From DASQUK01 sp035697145 (lineage in GTDB: Bacteria > Actinomycetota > Acidimicrobiia > Acidimicrobiales > VFJN01), in the NCBI GenBank assembly GCA_035697145.1, contig DASSDL010000063.1:1-23752 (forward strand): DNA of 23,752 bases, read 5' to 3'. A program made the position numbers and the translations under genes. Numbering within the stretch: the first letter of the stretch is position 1; each line of letters opens with the position of its first letter. Shown here in pieces: positions 21,051-23,752 of the stretch. The notes below the pieces were generated by a model. It did no database searches, was not told where the DNA came from, and worked only from the letters and a program-made list of their open reading frames with translations.

Positions 21051-22226
21051 ATGGAGTTCCGCCGCATCACCGGGCTGCCCCCCTACGTCTTCACGATCAT
21101 CGATGGTCTGAAGGTCGAGGCCCGGCGAGCCGGCTTCGACGTGATCGATCTCGGATTCGGCAACCCCGACCTGCCGTCCCCGTCCGTGGCCGTCGACAAG
21201 CTGTGCGAGGCCGCCCACAACACCCGCAACCACCGGTACTCGGCGAGCCGGGGCATCCCCAAGCTGCGCCAGGCGCTGGCCGACCTCTACCTGCGGCGCT
21301 TCGGTGTATCGCTCGATCCCGAGCGCGAGGTCATCAGCACCATCGGGGCCAAGGAGGGTTACTCGCACGTGATGTGGGTGCTGCTCGGGCCAGGGGACGC
21401 GGCGCTGGTGCCGTCTCCGTCGTATCCCATCCACATCTTCGGCCCGCTGTTCGCAGGAGCTGCGGTCCGCGAGATCCCGATGTCGACCGACGGCAACTTC
21501 ATCGAGGGTGTCCACGAGGCCTACGAGTACTCCTGGCCCAAGCCGCGGGTCATCGTGCTGAGCTTCCCGCACAACCCGACCACGGCCACCGTCGACCTCG
21601 AGTTCTTCCAGCAGGTGGTCGACTTCGCACGCGAGCACGAGGTCGTCGTCGTGCACGACAACGCGTACGCCGAGCTGGGTTACGACGGCTTCATGCCGCC
21701 GTCGATCCTGCAGGCGGAGGGGGCCAAGGAGTGCGCCGTCGAGCTGTACTCGATGACGAAGGCGTTCTCGATGGCCGGATGGCGGCTCGGCTTCCTGGCC
21801 GGCAATGCCGCGGTGGTGCAGGCGCTGGCCAAGCTCAAGTCGTACCTCGACTACGGAACCTTCCAGCCCATCCAGATCGCCGCCACCGTCACCCTCAACG
21901 AGGCCGCTGACACGCCCAACGAGGTGCGGGAGGTGTACCAACGGCGCCGCGACGTGCTGATCGACGGCCTCCATCGCATCGGCTGGGACTTGCCCCGGCC
22001 GAAGGGAACGATGTTCGCGTGGGCGCCGATCCCCGAGCCGTACCGTGACATGGGGTCCGTCGAGTTCGCCTCCATGCTGGTGCGGGAGGCCCAGGTGGCC
22101 CTGTCACCGGGTGTCGGCTTCGGTCCCGGCGGGGAGGGCTACGTCCGCTTCGCGCTGATCGAGAACGAGCAACGCACGCAGCAGGCCATTCGCAACCTCA
22201 GGCGGTCGCTGACCAAGCTCGGCTGA
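21051..22226 (+). CDS. alaC: class I/II aminotransferase, AlaC-like (alanine transaminase)
   Basis: A 391-residue PLP enzyme of fold type I. It begins RRITGLPPYVFTIIDGLK and continues IDLGFGNPDLPSP, NHRYSASRGIPKLRQALA, GAKEGYSHVMWVLLGPGD, PSPSYPIHIFG, SFPHNPTTATVD, VVVVHDNAYAELGYDG and SMTKAFSMAGWRLGFLAGN, whose Lys forms the PLP aldimine. The MAGWRLGF motif and the PPYVF start are those of AlaC/YfdZ, which makes alanine from pyruvate with glutamate. Related sequences are often labelled LL-diaminopimelate aminotransferase. The final segment VALSPGVGFGPGGEGYVRFALIEN is typical. It is divergent from ppa and converges on the sensor kinase, with 3 bp between the stops. Confidence 0.9.
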   Translation: MEFRRITGLPPYVFTIIDGLKVEARRAGFDVIDLGFGNPDLPSPSVAVDKLCEAAHNTRNHRYSASRGIPKLRQALADLYLRRFGVSLDPEREVISTIGAKEGYSHVMWVLLGPGDAALVPSPSYPIHIFGPLFAGAAVREIPMSTDGNFIEGVHEAYEYSWPKPRVIVLSFPHNPTTATVDLEFFQQVVDFAREHEVVVVHDNAYAELGYDGFMPPSILQAEGAKECAVELYSMTKAFSMAGWRLGFLAGNAAVVQALAKLKSYLDYGTFQPIQIAATVTLNEAADTPNEVREVYQRRRDVLIDGLHRIGWDLPRPKGTMFAWAPIPEPYRDMGSVEFASMLVREAQVALSPGVGFGPGGEGYVRFALIENEQRTQQAIRNLRRSLTKLG

Positions 22227-22229
22227 GAT

Positions 22230-23752
22230 TCAGCGGCTGCCGTTGTCCTCGCCGGATCGGCCCCGGGGCTGGGTGTCGTCGAGGCCCCGCTGCACCCCGG
22301 CGGTGAAGCTGGTGAGGAAGCTGTAGACGTCGTCGGCCGAGCGGGTCTGCCGGGGCGGCTCGGCCACCGGCGCGCCGGGCGGTGGCGCGGGGGCGCCCGG
22401 CGCGACCGCCGCGGCCGGGTGCTCGCCGGTCGTGCGAGGAACCGAAAACGGGTTGGTGGTGGGCATCTGCGCCCCGCGGACGCGCCGGGTGAGCGGGGGA
22501 CCCGAGTCGGGAGCCCGGGCGGGGGGCACCGGTCCGGGCGGTCCGTCTGGTCCCGGAGCTCCGGGCGGCGGGAGCCGTCCACCGCCGAGGTCGGGCCTAC
22601 GCGCCGCCGGTTCCCCGGGGGCGGGCGGACGCTGCCGACCGTCGTCCCCGGGAACCCGATCGTGCCGTCCGGTGGGGGCGTAGACGCCCGACGTCGGCCG
22701 CTGGGTCGGTGGGAGCGGCGGAGACTCCGGCCCGGATGGCGCCGCCTGCGGCCCGCGGGCCGTGGCCGGCGTGCCGTAGGGGGGCTGCCCGGCCATGCCC
22801 GGGATCCCCTGCAGGTTGGCCGAGTGGCGCCTCAGGGCGGCGAGCAGATCCCCGCTGGGCCCGGCGCCGGGGGCGGCGCCCGGTCCGGCTTCGGCGGCGC
22901 CCGGCCCGGGTCCGGCGTCGGCCGGTACGGCGCCGTTGGCGCGAGCGCGCTTGACGAGCCCGCTCTGAGTTCGGCTTGTCGCGGGCTCGGGTGGCGGCGT
23001 GCCCGTCGACAGACCGACGGGTGCCGGCCAGCTGCTGGTCGTTGCCGCCTGGTACTCGCCGGTCAGCCACGGATCGCCCGCGTCGTCGACGCCGGGCGCC
23101 TGTGCGGTAGCGCCGACTCCGGCGCCCGCCAGGGCTGCCACCCCGGCTGGGTCGGAAGCAACCGGCACCGCCGCCGATGCCGGGAGCTCGCGGCCGTCGT
23201 CGGGCGGCATGACCGGAGGGCCGGTGACCGACTCGGTGGTGAGCAGGGCTGGGGGTATGTTCACGGTGGCGGTGATGCCGTTGCCGGGGGAGGCGTCGAG
23301 CCTCACGCCGATGCCGTGGCGAGCGGCCAGGTTCCCGGCCACGTAGTGGCCGAGATACTTGGACGGGGCGATCGTGAACGACTCGGCGCCAGCCAGGCGG
23401 CGGTTGGCGGCCTCGATGTCCGCCGGTGGCATGCCGAGGCCCGAGTCGATGACAGCGAGGGTGTAGCTGGCCACCTCGTCCGCTCCCACGGCCGCTCGGG
23501 CCATGCCTTCCGCTCCCTCGGCCGCTCGGGACATGCCTTCCGCTCCCACGGCCGCTCGGGCCGGCGCGCGGAAGCGGCCGCGGATGTCGACGGTCTGGTC
23601 GGGGGGCGAGAACACCAGGGCGTTCTCGATCAGCTCCGCCAGCAGGTGGGCCAGGTCGGCGGCGGCGGCGCCCACGATCGTGGCGGGTTCCACGCCCCGG
23701 ACCGTGACCCGCTGGTAGTCCTCCACCTCACCCAACGCCGCCCGGATCACGT
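22230..23752 (-). CDS. sensor histidine kinase (CvnA/nitrate-sensor-like), 5' part missing
   Basis: The C-terminal 507 or so residues of a membrane-associated kinase whose N-terminal sensor lies beyond the right edge. Near the edge is the ATPase domain: EVEDYQRVTVRGVEP, then DLAHLLAELIENALVFSPP (N box), AVIDSGLGMP (G1) and SKYLGHYVAGNLAARHGIGV (G2), with SPGNGITATVNIP closing the fold. A 30-bp repeat inserts three ten-residue units between the N and G1 boxes. The following 300 or so residues are a Pro/Ala/Gly-rich disordered tail, ending in a short conserved-looking peptide (DDVYSFLTSFTAGVQRGLDD). This organisation recalls actinobacterial conservon kinases that pair with Roadblock, DUF742 and small GTPase proteins, though none is downstream here. 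The input signal is unknown. Confidence 0.88.
   Translation of the reverse strand, partial: VIRAALGEVEDYQRVTVRGVEPATIVGAAAADLAHLLAELIENALVFSPPDQTVDIRGRFRAPARAAVGAEGMSRAAEGAEGMARAAVGADEVASYTLAVIDSGLGMPPADIEAANRRLAGAESFTIAPSKYLGHYVAGNLAARHGIGVRLDASPGNGITATVNIPPALLTTESVTGPPVMPPDDGRELPASAAVPVASDPAGVAALAGAGVGATAQAPGVDDAGDPWLTGEYQAATTSSWPAPVGLSTGTPPPEPATSRTQSGLVKRARANGAVPADAGPGPGAAEAGPGAAPGAGPSGDLLAALRRHSANLQGIPGMAGQPPYGTPATARGPQAAPSGPESPPLPPTQRPTSGVYAPTGRHDRVPGDDGRQRPPAPGEPAARRPDLGGGRLPPPGAPGPDGPPGPVPPARAPDSGPPLTRRVRGAQMPTTNPFSVPRTTGEHPAAAVAPGAPAPPPGAPVAEPPRQTRSADDVYSFLTSFTAGVQRGLDDTQPRGRSGEDNGSR
23479..23562. repeat. 30-bp tandem repeat in the kinase ATPase domain
   Basis: Two full units and a 24-base third start at 23479, 23509 and 23539. 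They share TCCGCTCCC followed by CGGCCGCTCGGG, with only one or two substitutions per unit. On the minus strand they encode ten-residue units of the type ARAAVGAEGM, SRAAEGAEGM and ARAAVGADEV. The period keeps the frame. Confidence 0.9.

Overview
The window is GC-rich, gene-dense chromosomal DNA from an actinobacterium. The marks are a WhiB protein, a PimB'-like GT4 mannosyltransferase, a mycothiol-type DinB/MDMPI protein, an ArsA/Get3-like ATPase followed by small actinobacterial conserved proteins, an actinobacterial sensor kinase with a long Pro/Ala/Gly tail, and several starts that look leaderless (TAnnnT 6-10 nt before the start codon). Codon use and gene content would fit Acidimicrobiia or a related deep lineage, but that placement is inference.

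Left edge (1-1217): a visibly AT-richer strip holds a broken PD-(D/E)XK-like nuclease gene (minus strand, two frameshifts, running off the edge). Back to back with it lies what looks like the C-terminal scrap of a tyrosine recombinase (plus strand). Both abut the 3' end of rnpB (RNase P RNA, minus strand, 760-1123). This looks like the decayed edge of an integrated element beside a structural RNA gene. An ArsR/SRPBCC pair (1218-2134) is divergent from rnpB.

Minus-strand block (2140-8323, read right to left): glpD, an MDMPI-like protein, an AGPS-like FAD enzyme, an FGGY kinase and a YceI protein. The close packing and the enzymes present suggest a glycerol-3-phosphate/dihydroxyacetone-phosphate or ether-lipid related pathway. 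A possible 92-residue ORF lies just upstream of glpD.

Middle (8714-14427): whiB-like gene, trpD, a TetR regulator, a stand-alone Lrp/AsnC ligand-binding domain (minus), a zinc-ribbon protein overlapping a coiled-coil/NYN nuclease-like protein, a tiny Cys-rich protein, and queG.

Right (14456-20420): a compact plus-strand run of pimB', a membrane protein, SRPBCC, ArsA-like ATPase, small helical protein, bacterial eRF1-like (baeRF/Balon-type) protein and ROK glucokinase. This resembles a neighbourhood conserved in mycobacteria and Streptomyces. Inorganic pyrophosphatase (minus) and an AlaC-like aminotransferase (plus) are divergent. The window ends inside a sensor histidine kinase (minus) with an in-frame 30-bp tandem repeat in its ATPase domain.

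No tRNA, CRISPR array or intact mobile element was seen. Apart from 8324-8713, no stretch longer than 300 bases lacks a supported gene.
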